From NCBI GenBank assembly GCA_003693705.1, contig RBZT01000607.1, positions 1-64,000 of the forward strand: a stretch of 64,000 nt of DNA, written 5' to 3'. Shown here piece by piece: positions 20,946 to 31,194 of this stretch (positions are counted from its first letter, which is position 1; the number at the start of each line of letters is the position of its first letter). Position numbers and translations under genes: made by a program. Below the pieces are notes generated by a model. It did not search any database. It had not been told where the DNA came from and saw only the letters and a program-made list of their open reading frames with translations. The DNA comes from Polymyxa betae (taxonomy: Eukaryota > Endomyxa > Phytomyxea > Plasmodiophorida > Plasmodiophoridae).

Positions 20946-22387
20946 CTCTGTGTAACTCCAAGTTGCAGACCCATTCCCGACTCTGTTTCAACAGCTTCGG
21001 AACGTGGCCAATGACAGACCGTAAACAAGCTCTGGAACAGCGCAGCCGTATGGAATGGTACGGTCAGGTTTATGGAGCGATCGAGAGCGTTGCTTTTCCA
21101 TTCATCACAACCTCGATACTGCGTTTCGGCATCTGATTAATATGTCAATCATTCATAATCGTATAATTTAAAAGATCTATTGTCAGGATGTTTGAATGTA
21201 TCAATAAAGAATCACTTTTTTTCTTTCAAAAATTCTCGCTCATTTAGCTAAGAAGCTCCATAGATATGCTCTAAAGCGAAATTCATGATTTATTGGAGTT
21301 TAGCAGGTGTAATCCAGTTCTTTCGCGAATCAAGTCGAATTTCCCGGCTTCTCTAAAGCTTGATTACAGACTATTTTAGTGACATCAGGTAGTCGGATTA
21401 AAATGTTTTGATTCATTAAGAGCAGTGCGCATTGCAGAGCAATTTAAATGAGATTCAATCCGTATTGTTTTGAATCCATTCATTCGACAGGCGTGAGGCA
21501 TTGAAAATGCCTCACGCCTGTCGAACTGCTAAGACTATTTTCAGAAACGCTAATAAAGTTTTGATTGAATGAATACAAACCCTATCATTCAACAGCGATC
21601 GATATTCAAGAATCGAGTGGTATTAGTATAAGCCTATGCGACGAACTCCTGGGAATCCAAGAGCGCGGGCAAAAATCCGTATTGAAGATGATAACTAATA
21701 AGAAGCTTGCCCAGAGGGGCAGTGATCCGGAACAATTCATTCATTTTGAAAGACTGGCTTGTTTACAGGAAAGTGCAACAAGCTGATTCATCGTTTTAGA
21801 AGAGAGAAGCATCAGGAACAGCGATGCTCGTGACCCAATCGGTAAGTTAAGGAGCAGCTCCGATAGCTCAAATAGGTTTGTGGTTGAGATGAAGCTCCCA
21901 TTATTGCCGATACGTTCATATTGAAAACTGGAACATGCCTCTGAACCACTTGCAAGTTGTTCCTTGTGAGTCAAAAATCAGCTCGGGAGAATGTCTCATA
22001 ATCTGCCTTCAGATCACGCAAAGATCGGTTGATCTCCTGGAAAGGAATCAATTTCAGAAGCTGTCTAGGTTTTTGTTTCGAATAAGGAAACAAGGTACAG
22101 TCATATGCGGATCAGAACCGTCAGAGCATTGGCCTGCCTCATAATACCAAGCTGACCAAAACCGCAGAATAGATGGTTGAGGGCTTGAGTCGATGGCATC
22201 CGCCGCCATCTGTGACTCGTCCACCGCCGCCATCACCTCAATCTACTCACGAGAATATGGAAGAGACAGGACCGCGCGGCCACCATTCCCTCGAAGACAG
22301 GACAGAAGCTCTCATAGAGGCAAGAGAGTGGCGGCGCGGCCACTGCAGGTTTATGTCAGGCTGTGGCCTTCCTTCACTGTGAGCACT
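20946..22387. other. Intergenic, only the hairpin stands out
   Basis: Apart from the hairpin at 21483-21525 I see no gene. Short frames at 20918-21136 (with a CPLC pair) and 22173-22429 (Pro-rich) are not supported by any start, splice or family signal. Confidence 0.4.
21483..21525. repeat. Perfect 20-bp-stem hairpin with 3-nt loop
   Basis: TTCGACAGGCGTGAGGCATT, loop GAA, then the exact reverse complement. The 43-bp perfect palindrome stands alone in AT-rich, apparently non-coding DNA. Such perfection implies recent origin or selection. It could be a small-RNA precursor, a transposon footprint or a replication-derived snapback. Confidence 0.85.
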
Positions 22388-22459
22388 GTGCAGCCTTCCC
22401 ATACTGTGTGCAGCCTTCCCATACTGTGAGCAGCCTCCCCATACTGTGAGCCGCCTTTC
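22388..22459. repeat. 20-bp tandem repeat upstream of PAN-like gene
   Basis: Three full units of GTGCAGCCTTCCCATACTGT at 22388, 22408 and 22428 (the third varied) and a partial fourth. The array ends about 45 bases before the ATG at 22503, so it lies in the promoter or 5' leader. Confidence 0.85.
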
Positions 22460-22502
22460 TCAAACCACCTCTGACCCGGGTCCCTTCGTCATAAATTAAT
22501 CA

Positions 22503-23265
22503 ATGCTGGTCTTCCTGCTTCTCGCTCTTCCCGTGGTCTGCGCCGCCGACATCCCTGACGGCTACACGCTGGTCGGCACAGACGTGGAGATCAACACGTT
22601 CGAGTATTTGGGCCAGCATCTGCCGCCCGTCCAGACGCTGGCAGATTGCGCTTCGCGCTGCAACGAAGACTCGCTTTGTGTGGCGCTCAGTTACGCTCCG
22701 ACCGGACACTGCACACGTTGGTACATTCGGAGGTGTCAGACGGCCTCGGTGGTACCAGCCCCCGGCAACGTGGTGCTGGATAGAAACGCGCCTGTTACAA
22801 TCTCACCCGAATACACCATCGTCTCCAATGCCTCTTGTGGTAATGTTCCATTTTTCGCTCTCCTGAAGCTGATATCTGACCTCTTTAACAGTTCGATACG
22901 TGCACGGAAACTCGATCGATTCTTATGACGGTCAGGTTCGGGCCACATTCAATCTCACCTATTATTATGAGATGATCGACTTCCAGAAGGGCTGTAAGGC
23001 GCGCTGCAAGCAGTAGGTTCAAACCGGACGGAAGCCCTAAAACCCTAACTCGAGTTCCAGGGACAAATTCTGTCAGTCGTGGACCATTGACCATCAGTTT
23101 GATGAGTCTCATACGAACGAGCTGCTACGCTGTACGCTCTGGTCCGACTCGATCTATAGCGGAGTGCGCTCCAAGCTGGCAATTGAGCCATGTGAAAATC
23201 ACCGCCTGACTTACGGATTGGTTTATCAGGAAACGTCCAAGCTGAACTGCGGCATCTTGGAATAG
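22503..23265 (+). CDS. Secreted Cys-rich PAN/apple-like protein
   Basis: Three exons, 22503-22839, 22892-23012 and 23061-23265, join in phase to 220 residues. Residues 1-14 (MLVFLLLALPVVCA) form a signal peptide. The first half has the spacing of a PAN/apple domain (TLADCASRCNEDSLCVALSY, HCTRWYIRRC) and the second half repeats it (KGCKARCKQDKFCQSWTID, LLRCTLWSDSIYSGV). Both follow the C-x3-C-x4-C ... C-x-L/W pattern. PAN domains bind carbohydrate or protein and are common in secreted adhesins and effectors of protists. The second intron (48 nt) carries telomere-type motifs (GCCCTAAAACCCTAACTC) and an in-frame stop, so splicing is essential. A 20-bp tandem repeat sits just upstream. The domain call rests on the Cys spacing only. 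Confidence 0.7.
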
Positions 23266-23799
23266 CGATTACGTTTGTAAACATAAAAACAGTTAAAATC
23301 GCTGTAATACTGGAAACTCGAACTTGTGATGTTCTAAAGCTTCTCTGTGACTCTTCGGCAGGAACCCTAAGCCCTAGCTTGAATCCCTAGATGAGAACGA
23401 GGTTGATCACGAAATTCATTGAATTTTATGAAACTTTTCATGATGTAGAAACATGTAGCCATGGGCGAGTCGACACAGTGACAGGGAGGAGTATGGCACA
23501 ACTCCGTGGCGGGGAGGTACACTTTTTATGGGAGGAGCCCCAAGACGAGCACCCTTTGGCTCGTCCGCAATCCGTGAGGGCCATGAGAACACGCCTAGGT
23601 GCGAAGTGGAGATCTCCATTCGGCAAGAGACGCCTTCGTTTTCCCGTGGCCAAAAAAATATATGAGATACATCACCAGAGGGAACTAAATATGTAACACC
23701 AACATGACTGAATATGAACCTATTCATATTACAGAAGTAGCTGGATTCTGTATCCCATTCCCCTACTTTAAGTAACATAACAATTTCTTCCGAAATCAT
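23266..23799. other. Intergenic after PAN-like gene
   Basis: Contains a short telomere-like CCCTAAGCCCTAG at about 23363. A long minus-strand frame (23416-23904) crosses into the inverted duplication and has no supporting signal. No gene called. Confidence 0.4.
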
Positions 23800-24012
23800 G
23801 ACCGTGGATTGCAGCTGCTGAAATCGTACTGGCCCGGATGCTAGCCAGCAGCTGTGTGCAGCGTTTGCTGTGGTCATCAACCACAGCGGATGAGCAACCC
23901 GCAACTTCTGTTAAGGTGCGAAATAGTTCTACGGACTGTGGTGCGGCCTTCCGACAATTCCGCTGCTCTCCATCCCCCATCTGGTCATTTCTATTTCCTC
24001 ATCTCAATCGTC

Positions 24013-24338
24013 ATGAATCGCTCCTTCATCGTGTTCCAGGTCCTGCCGTACTAGTCCAGCTGCTGCTTCAATTCGTCATGGTCCGTCCTCGTCCTCTGTC
24101 AGTTCCGTTCATTTGATGCATTTCCGAACCCTGATCTGATCTATACAGTGGTGGTGCGGACTCCGACCAGTCGCTGCTCTCTATGGCACCGATTGCATCC
24201 GGCCCTACTTCTTTAATCATCGTTCCTTCGGCGTTGCTCGCTGGTTTGGATGTCGGTTCGATCATTGCTATCGCTATTAGCTGTGTGGTGTTTACTGTCA
24301 CGATGTTCGCTTGCTTCGTGCGTTGTAAGAACGAGTAA
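24013..24338 (+). CDS. Small two-exon membrane protein
   Basis: Exons 24013-24047 and 24149-24338 (donor GTACTAG, acceptor CTATACAG) join in phase to 74 residues. MNRSFIVFQVLP is a short hydrophobic start. ADSDQSLLSMAPIASGPTSL is a conserved outer segment, then a single transmembrane helix (IIAIAISCVVFTVTMFACF) and a short basic tail (VRCKNE). The second exon is supported by its inverted paralog at 28127: the 20-residue juxtamembrane block is almost unchanged there while the membrane helix has diverged at both base and residue level. No known family. Whether the tiny first exon is right is uncertain. Confidence 0.45.
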
Positions 24339-24429
24339 GACTTTCAGTGACTGTGATCTCCTCATATAACAATTGGATTTAGGTTCTCGTAAGACGTTCA
24401 ACGACTGTGATTTCCTCATCTAACGATTG
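24336..24429 (+). repeat. Two direct copies of a ~40-bp motif
   Basis: GTAAGAC(T/G)TTCA then GACTGTGAT(C/T)TCCTCAT and TAAC(A/G)ATTG occurs at 24336 and 24389. Related copies in reverse orientation occur at about 28093-28133 and 31514-31556, and looser ones at 24492, 27840 and 31480. The motif recurs at the 3' side of the small membrane-protein genes. Confidence 0.6.
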
Positions 24430-24499
24430 TATGCTGGAAAGATCGTGATGTCCAGTGTAGCTGCGAATGCAGTAGCTAAGCTTCATAATCTCATGTATG

Positions 24500-24765
24500 A
24501 CGTTGAAAAACTGTGATCTTATCGATCAACTGTGTTTCTAGGGACAATATCAACCAACCATCCAAAAGTAGCTCGAAATAAATTGATTTGTTGACAATAG
24601 AGATCATCATGACTGTCCATGACTACATACTATCCGCATTACTTTCATTGTCATTAACCGGAATCACGAACATTCTCAATCAGCTGCAGGGATAGTACGA
24701 CCACAATTGAGGAGATAGTACGACATCAACCCCTAGACCAGAGAATGTTTTCATATCTATATATA
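24500..24765 (+). repeat. Dispersed ~300-bp repeat, copy 1
   Basis: Reverse orientation of the copies at 27585 and 31195. Shared blocks include AAATTGATTTGTTGACAATAG with AGAGATCA, GACTGTCCATGACTAC, CATTGTCATTAACCG, and a paired GTACGACCACA ... GATAGTACGACA. Non-coding in all three. Confidence 0.75.
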
Positions 24766-24766
24766 T

Positions 24767-24870
24767 ACAGTCCTCCCTCTCTATAACGACACTGGCGGAG
24801 TTTTCACGACATTGCTGTTATCAAAGTATATAGCAGTTCCTATAACGGATTATGGATTATTTTTATGTAT
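24767..24870 (+). mobile_element. Possible pogo/Tc1-like element end
   Basis: TATATACAGTCCTCCCTCTC, then TATAACGACACTGGCGG, resembles the terminal sequence of pogo/Fot1-type elements (TA target, CAGT start, a TATAACGA core), with a second TATAACGG downstream. I found no matching right end and no transposase in the window, so it is at best one end of a remnant. Confidence 0.3.
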
Positions 24871-25202
24871 TTCGCAGATTTCACAAATTCGTTTGTTAAA
24901 ATTCTAGGCTAAACTGAGTATATGATGAATTGGCAATATGTCATGCCGATCCCATAGTAAAAGTCGTGGAGTCAGCAAACCGTTTTGATGTTCTGGCCTC
25001 TGGGCGTGTATCTGCATCTGGGCGATTCTGTGATTAGTTTAGTCGGTCCCAGCAATGTCTTGATGGCGCATTGATGAACGTAGTAGAGTTCATTGCGAGT
25101 TTCCAAGAGCTTCTCTTATAGGGTGACTTGATCGTTTTATTCAAACCCTAACCCTAGCATAATTCTGCTGCGATCATGAAGGATATGCTGGGTTAGTCTG
25201 TT

Positions 25203-25462
25203 GGATTAGATTGGATTGGATTGCACTAGCTATCGTGTCTTTCGGCAAGGTGGGCGGCACTTTAACCCTAGTGCGAGGCACAGACCGAAGTCGGTGGCTC
25301 TCCTACTAATCATATTTCGAAGGCCTAGATCCTTGAGGGAATTTTGGCGAATTTCAACCCAACGGAGGGCTTAGAGACCTATCATAGAAGGGTAACCACC
25401 TGTTGGACCAACCATACTGGGAATTGAACCCTGTATGGTGCCCACTATCTTAAACCGCCAAC
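25203..25462 (-). mobile_element. tRNA-derived SINE, copy 1
   Basis: Read on the minus strand, it begins with a tRNA-like 3' half: CAGGGTTCAATTCCC contains a B-box (GGTTCAATTCC). A 150-bp body follows (CTCTAAGCCCTCCGTTGGG, GTGCCTCGCACTAGGGTT, GTGCCGCCCACCTTGCCG), and it ends in an AATCC pentamer tail. On the plus strand this shows as GGATT repeats at 25203. It is about 85% similar to the copy at 29076, with further tails at 52136 and 60302. It is non-autonomous and needs a LINE partner. Confidence 0.8.
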
Positions 25463-26224
25463 TTTTGATAGAGAGGAAAGCGCAGCCCGATAAAATCCTC
25501 AATGAGATTCACAATGGGGTAAATACAGCACATTTCGTCAGATCTCATCAATCCGAGCTCAAAAATACTTCGATTTCATTGTGAAAATAAATACTCATGA
25601 AGTTATCGCTGTTTTTCGAGATAAGGGAACGGAAATTTTTTGGACTAACCCTATAGCGCAGTGAGCGCACAAATACTTTAACGGGCTTTTTAATTTGCGC
25701 AGTCAGAAAAGTAAAACTCCGTCTGCTTCGTTGCTTATTTTACAACCTTTTGGCCTCCGAAAAAAGCAAACAAATCTTGGGGCATTTTGAGCCAAATTCC
25801 GAAAAACTGCGTGCGGACTTTTGGATTCTGAATTGGACTTTCCATCAAAGTTGGCGGTGTAATACAGTGGGCATACTCAAAAACGGTTCTGATGAAGTAG
25901 TCGAGACTACGAAAACGGTATGAACGCAGATGGAATGAAAACAGAGTGACTGTATTATATCGTGTACTTCCGGGCCAGTACGCCCGGGCGACAGTAAAGA
26001 TGAGCAGGAAATTAGCGCGAGTGCGCCGTGGCGGAAGAGGACTGGACAGCATTAAAGGTCGCCGGGAGGGTGAGACGCGGCCTCCGACTCATCTCGCCCT
26101 CGACAGGTTCGATCTCATGCTGGTCTCCCAGGGTTGTTTCTACAGTGGCTGGCTGTGATGGTTTTATTCAGGTGAAATTGTCAGTTCTTTCCGGCTTTCT
26201 TATAGAAATGGAGTCGGTATGGAG
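25463..26224. other. Non-coding stretch
   Basis: No gene supported. A minus-strand frame at 25735-26052 has an ATG-led part but no family signal. A block near 26110 (CGATCTCATGCTGGTCTCCC) recurs near 29322, in both cases on the 3' side of a LINE fragment. Confidence 0.35.
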
Positions 26225-26431
26225 CTAACAAAAGGGTAGTCGTCTAATGGGGTGCCACCCGTAGCTGCGGCTTTCGCCAACCCGCCGATTCGTTTCGCTT
26301 TCTGGAATGGGAGCTTGAGTGTATCTTGGCACGAAGTGTGCTTCAACTTCGTTGTTCGGGGCCAGTATGGTCAGTTGCTCAGCACAGTCACAAAGTCGGA
26401 AATCATCACCTAATTGGTTGACTTTTATCAC
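26225..26431 (-). mobile_element. LINE fragment, RNase H end
   Basis: The minus-strand frame reads DDFRLCDCAEQLTILAPNNE, then VEAHFVPRYTQAPIPESET. The stretch VE-HFVP-T-PIPES matches the RNase H C-terminal part of the better-preserved LINE at 29365-29930 (VEIHFVPSQTKPPIPESDK). It is truncated on both sides. Confidence 0.6.
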
Positions 26432-27584
26432 AGAAAGCTTTATCTTGTAAGAGAGAGAATCTCGATATAGCGTCTAGTAAAGGGATCGGTGCTGATTTCA
26501 TACATCCAGAATATGTTCTCATATATTCTTGATATGAGAGTTCGGAAGGTCGAATGGCTTGTTTGGTGACGTATTTACCTCCGATCCATGGTATTAGAAA
26601 TGGCCTCCAATAAAATCATGACCTTCTTGGGGGAGATAGTTTCCGGTATTCTGTAGTTCCGCAGACGTTTCACTATAGATTGCACTTGTCGATTTCTTTT
26701 GCAGTTATTTTTTGTCGATTGATATTGAAAAGTCATATTATTTTTCTCCTTGTTTGCTGTGAATTCAGCACATAAACAATGTATCGAATCAGTCGTTTTA
26801 TTGTCATATTTTTGAGATCGCGGGGATCATTTTGACTGAAAACGGCGAGTCACAGGCGGGAGTCCATTCCACATAATTCACGGCGTAAAGCGTTCGAAAC
26901 CGATCTGGATAAACAAACTGCAAAGAGGTTTCTCATATTTTGGGAATGAGGGCGGAGCCTGATTCCGATTCAGTCAGACAGAATCAAAGTCCGTGTGTGC
27001 TTTGGGACTCCGAGGTTTTACACACATAACAGTCTTCGGACTTGAGTCGAACTCAGCTGGATGTTTTATTCAAAATCCAATGTTCCGATGTGAACTTTAA
27101 TAAAGTCAAGCTTATTAGGCGTGGTTCGAAATGGACCCGACCAGCATATCAATTGATGATCGCACCATATTATACGCTAGGGTTAGGGTTTGATAACACT
27201 ACTAATCCATTAAATCCCTCCTTTTGAAAACTGGCAATGAGCACTACCACGTTCATCTGTTGGTTTCCACGAACGACAAACAGATAGAATCAAAACGTGA
27301 TTTCTATATTAGGTCTCGTTAGCTCCAGATGTGTGGCTCAGGCTGGCTTCGTCGCCCTTAATTTGGCAGCCGCCAAATCGTCTGAATTAGGGCTGCGCCG
27401 GGTCGCGGTCGACACCCGCCTTTATCATCAATGCGCCTTTCAAGACAGTACTGAGACTGACAAAACTAATCACGGAATCGCCCAGATGCAGACACACCGC
27501 CCAGACCGTCAAAATGGTTTGCTGAAATCACGACCCTTATAATGAAATCAACAGGTCTCAATGCTACTTCATCATTTATTCATG
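26432..27584. other. Non-coding stretch with telomere-like motif
   Basis: No supported gene. Telomere-type TAGGGTTAGGGTTTG occurs at about 27177. Frames at 27042-27227 and 27297-27542 lack any start context or family signal. Confidence 0.35.
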
Positions 27585-27885
27585 TTTAGCCTCGATTTAG
27601 CTACTATATAAATATCTCAATATATATATGAGAGCATTCTGTGGTCTAGGGGGTTGCTGCCGTACTATTTCCTCAGCTGTGGTCGTACTGTTTCTAGAGA
27701 GGAAGGGATTTTGGAATGAGTAACTCCGGCTAATGCCAATGAACGTACTGCGAATAGTACGTAGCCATGGACAGTCATAATGATCTCTATTTTCAACAAA
27801 TCAATATATTTTGAGCGATTCTTGTATGGCTGGTTGATATTATGCCTACAAAGACAGTTGATCGATGAGAAGATCACAGTTGTTG
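27585..27885 (-). repeat. Dispersed ~300-bp repeat, copy 2
   Basis: Same orientation as the copy at 31195 and opposite to that at 24500 (blocks: GAGCGATTCTTGTAT, TGGTTGATAT, CAGTTGATCGATGAGAAGAT). It forms the distal part of the right arm of the inverted duplication. Confidence 0.75.
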
Positions 27886-28690
27886 AGTGTAGAAATCGGC
27901 AGCTTGGTAACGTAAACTGCGTAGGGTTGTACAAGTAATTCTACTGCCATGAGTACATGTTGTGGTTGGGGACACAATACATGACTATTTAGTAACATAA
28001 ATGCAACGTTATCTTAAACCATAGCCACGCATCCAGTGGCACGCGACTGTCGGAGTTTGCCAGGTTCTAACATTGAGCACAGCTAAACCCAATTGTTAGA
28101 TGAGGAGATCACAGGTACTGAACGTCTTACGCTTTCTTCAAGCCCCTGATCAAAAAGTAAAAGATGATCGAAAACGCCACACCAAGAACTACATAACCCA
28201 CGATATCAATACGATGAAAACCAGCGAATAACGCCGAAGGAACGATGATTAAAGAAGTAGGGCCGGATGCAATCGGTGCCATAGAGAGCAGCGACTGGTC
28301 GGAGTCCGCACTACCACTGTATAATAGATCAGATCAGGGTTCGGAAATGCATCAAATGAACGGAACTGACAGAGGACGAGGACGGACCATGACGGATTGA
28401 AGCAGCAGCTGGACCTGTACGGCCAGGATCTGGAACAGGATGACGGAGCGATTCATGACGATTGAGACGAGAGGAATGGGAAATGAACAGATGGAGGCGG
28501 AGAGAGCAGAATTGTCGGAATGACGCAGCCCGGTCCATAGAACTAGTTCGCGCCATTACAGTAGCTGCGGGTTGCTCATTCGCTCTGGTTGCTGACCGCA
28601 GCAAACGCTGCACACAGCTGCTGGCTAGCATCCGGGCCGGTACGGCTCCGCAACTGCAGCCCTTCACTGAGATTGGCCTCCTGGGCCCGT
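27590..28690 (-). repeat. Right arm of the ~1-kb inverted duplication
   Basis: Reverse complement of 23800-24780, with internal insertions. It includes the small membrane-protein paralog at 28127-28456 and its upstream region. Conservation is highest over the juxtamembrane codons and lower in the membrane helix and flanks. Confidence 0.75.
28127..28456 (-). pseudogene. Inverted paralog of small membrane protein
   Basis: Minus strand. The first part reads MNRSVILFQILAV from ATG 28454-28456, and the second exon ends at a TAA at 28127-28129. The second exon keeps ADSDQSLLSMAPIASGPTSL and has a different membrane helix (VVLGVAFSIIFYFLI) with a basic tail (RGLKKA). The first exon has one base more than its counterpart at 24013, so the simple splice does not keep phase. 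It may be a pseudogene or use another start or splice site. The long open second exon argues for recent function. Confidence 0.4.
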
Positions 28691-28699
28691 GACGTGTTC

Positions 28700-29075
28700 T
28701 GGTCACGCGGGCTACGGAGACTGCTTGACATTGATCTCTCTACCGAATATCTTGGGCAAATAACCACGACCAAATAACCTCTATCGATGTACATAAGAAG
28801 TGCGATTTGTCAATACTTATCTTCTCCCGAAACTATTACGTGAAGATTCTCGTGATTGTGGAATGGCAGCCTGCATTTTTATTGGATTGCATTCACAATA
28901 AAACTTATGGGGAAGTTAGGATGATTTTTATCATCCCTATGTGCAGCCAAATTTTGATGATGGTTTCGGTGTTTATTGGATTCCACGCTTCCACAGCCCA
29001 ATGGGCGACAATCTGTGATTCTCGGAACCAACACGAGAAACTATGAAGTCAACTTGCCCGACAGTAGTGCTAAAA
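28700..29075. other. Non-coding stretch
   Basis: A plus-strand frame at 28807-29046 is hydrophobic but has no family signal. No gene called. Confidence 0.35.
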
Positions 29076-29312
29076 GGATTGGATTGGATTGGATTGGATT
29101 GTACTAGCTATTGTGCCTTTCGGCAAGGTGGGCGGCACTTTAACCCTAGTGCGGGGCACAGACCCGAAGGTCCGTGGCTCTCCTAGTAAAAATTCGGAGG
29201 CCTACACCCTTGAGAGGAAAAAGCGAATTTCAGCCCAACGGAGGGCTTAGAGACCTATCAATGACCAGCGACCTGTTGGCCCAACCCTACAGGGAATTGA
29301 ACCCTGTACTCA
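29076..29312 (-). mobile_element. tRNA-derived SINE, copy 2
   Basis: Best-preserved copy. On the minus strand, ACAGGGTTCAATTCCCTGT folds into a 5-bp T-arm with a 7-nt loop and contains the B-box. The body matches the copy at 25203, and the tail is AATCC repeated five times. It lies immediately 3' of the LINE fragment on the same strand. Confidence 0.85.
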
Positions 29313-29364
29313 AACATTGACTCGATCTCATGGTGGTCTCCCAGCTTCTATCACACGCTGTATA

Positions 29365-29930
29365 CTATATTGGACATCCATGTTTGTATGCTTTCTGTAA
29401 CATCTGTCTCATGAGTTTGGGCTGTTGCCATAGGGCTGTATTGAAGTTAATTATCCACAGGGAACTGTAGTTGCGCCTATGGCGTGATAATGCTGTCTTG
29501 AAATATGAACATTTCAGGAGATGCTCCAGTGTCTTATAATAATTACAATATCGACATGTGTTTTCTTGTTCAATTCGCATCTGATGGAGATGATCCCTAC
29601 ACCGAGTATGTCCGGATCGGGCTCTGTTAAGCAGTGGATGATAGTGATATACTCTGATATGTATCGTGTGTCTCCCACGTTTCATGGGATATCGACTGTA
29701 TATGAAGGGGTCTCTGCCGGGGTATCCCCTACAGTGACTCGATCTAATTGCTTTTTCCAGATTAACCTGAAGGTGTGTCCTTGTAACTTTGTGAAGGATT
29801 AACAGAGCAGTCTTTGCCAGTTTGTCTATTTTATCGCTTTCTGGAATAGGTGGTTTGGTTTGACTTGGAACAAAATGGATTTCTACGGAATTATTGGCTG
29901 TTAATATCGCGGTAGTTGATCAGCACAATC
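29365..29930 (-). mobile_element. LINE ORF2 C-terminal fragment
   Basis: Minus strand. It encodes the end of an RNase H domain (VEIHFVPSQTKPPIPES, DKIDKLAKTALLIL) and then the Cys/His motif typical of the C-terminus of non-LTR retrotransposon proteins (RSGHTRCRDHLHQMRIEQ, then CRYCNYYKTLEHLLKCSYF: C-x2-C-x7-H-x4-C). The stop is at 29365. Reverse transcriptase and endonuclease are missing, as in a 5'-truncated insertion. The presence of RNase H suggests the I/Tad-like side of the LINE tree. It could be the mobilising partner of the SINE family. Confidence 0.8.
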
Positions 29931-30130
29931 TGCCACTGTATCATTGACATATCGAGGTTTATATGGTAACGTAGCAAGCTGTTACATACACGACAGCAGA
30001 CCATCATGTTGCTATGTCAAGTTCAGAGTTCGAGTTTCTTTCAGGATCTTTCTTTAACTGGATTGAATTCCTGACTTCCAAAGGCCGGCGAGTGCGCAGC
30101 CTTCAATCCGCCGGCGGATAGTAAAATTAA

Positions 30131-30725
30131 GAGTGCGTTTGGCAACCACGCAAAACTACAGTTTTGCCTCAGTTTTGTTCCGAAACGGTAGTTTTCGGCA
30201 GTTTTGCAAAAAATGCGCGTTTGGCAACCAAAACTGAGGCTCAGTTTCAGTTTTCAAAACTGCACCAAAACTGTAGTTTTGAAACGGAGCTCAGAGCTCC
30301 GTTTTGGTTCAGTTTTGAAACTAAACTCGAATTGCGAATAAAATTTCAACGTTTTCTCACATAACTGTTGTTATGGATTTCGTAGAGCTGATTACAGTCT
30401 TTGTAACAGCCTGGTACGTCACCGTGTATCTGCTGAAAGAGCCATGTCGCACCTCCAAAGTCCAGGCCAAATCGATACTTTAGTGCGAATGGGCATTTTC
30501 TACATCGTCGGCAAGCCATGGATCTGTTTGAGCACCGATGAGTCAAGAATATTGCAGATGGTTGCTTTTCTCAAAGTTGCTAATATTTTATTTGGCAGCA
30601 AAACTAGTTTTTGAAGTGCGTCTGGCAACAAAACTGTACAAAACCTAAAACTGTGGTGGTCCCCGCAGAAAACGGTAGTTTTAAGAAAACTACAGTTTTG
30701 TAATCATTTGTTGCCAAACGCACTC
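30131..30725. mobile_element. 595-bp MITE with TAA target duplication
   Basis: Terminal inverted repeats GAGTGCGTTTGGCAAC at 30131 and their complement ending at 30725. Flanking TAA on both sides (30128-30130, 30726-30728) fits the 3-bp target duplication of PIF/Harbinger (Tourist-like) elements. The inside is filled with repeats of AAAACTGTAGTTTTG and its inverse, giving much secondary structure. No transposase. Confidence 0.75.
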
Positions 30726-31194
30726 TAACTGATCTGAGTCTACTTCGATCTAAGCCACGGAATATTCGAATTTTAGACTTGATCCACTAAACCCTATACC
30801 CTAACCCTATTTTTCCAAACTTGTTTGGAGATGTCATTGTGATTTGGACACAGAAAGCTGTCTCGTTAGCGGCCAAATTTAACTTGAGTTCAGCGCTGGC
30901 ACGACATAAAGATCAAAATCGCATCCGAACAACAAATTCGAGTCCTGGAATCAAATGTCAATGATCTGTTCGGGCGTATTCACAGACTAATACCAAAGTT
31001 TCGCTTTATGAAATGGAGTATCATGCCATTCCTCTGAGTCTGACCGAATTCCTGATATGAGCAAGGGTTTCGACATCGAAACACCCATCTCAAAATTCCT
31101 TCCAAAGAGCGTGGTCTTTGTTACCATCTCCGTTTCGGAGGCACTTGAGAGCCAGAACATCGAAGTCGTCAAAGGTGGTCAATCATGAGCCTCG
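30726..31194. other. Non-coding stretch
   Basis: Contains a telomere-like run (CTAAACCCTATACCCTAACCC) near 30786. No gene seen. Confidence 0.4.

Larger units (their letters stand above)
23800..24780 (+). repeat. Left arm of a ~1-kb inverted duplication
   Basis: Matches 27590-28690 in reverse orientation over most of its length. Clear landmarks are GCTAGCCAGCAGCTGTGTGCA, near 23839 (shared core of 20 bases), the ATGAATCGCTCC start at 24013, the ACCGATTGCATCCGGCCCTA block near 24188, and the GACAGTCATGGACTAC-type block near 24620. The arm contains a small gene (24013-24338). The 2.8 kb between the arms holds a SINE and a LINE fragment. Confidence 0.75.

Noticed and set aside
22388..22459. Tandem repeats as a CRISPR array
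   Set aside because: Units are contiguous without spacers and the genome is eukaryotic.
23416..23904. 162-codon minus-strand frame before and into the inverted duplication
   Set aside because: No start context, splice or family signal, and the duplicated arm does not keep the frame open in its other copy.
25735..26052. 105-codon minus-strand frame
   Set aside because: Begins at a non-ATG codon, sits in repeat-rich DNA and shows no motif.
27125..27145. GGTTCGAAATGG as a tRNA B-box
   Set aside because: It lacks the CC end of the B-box, and no cloverleaf or A-box can be built around it.
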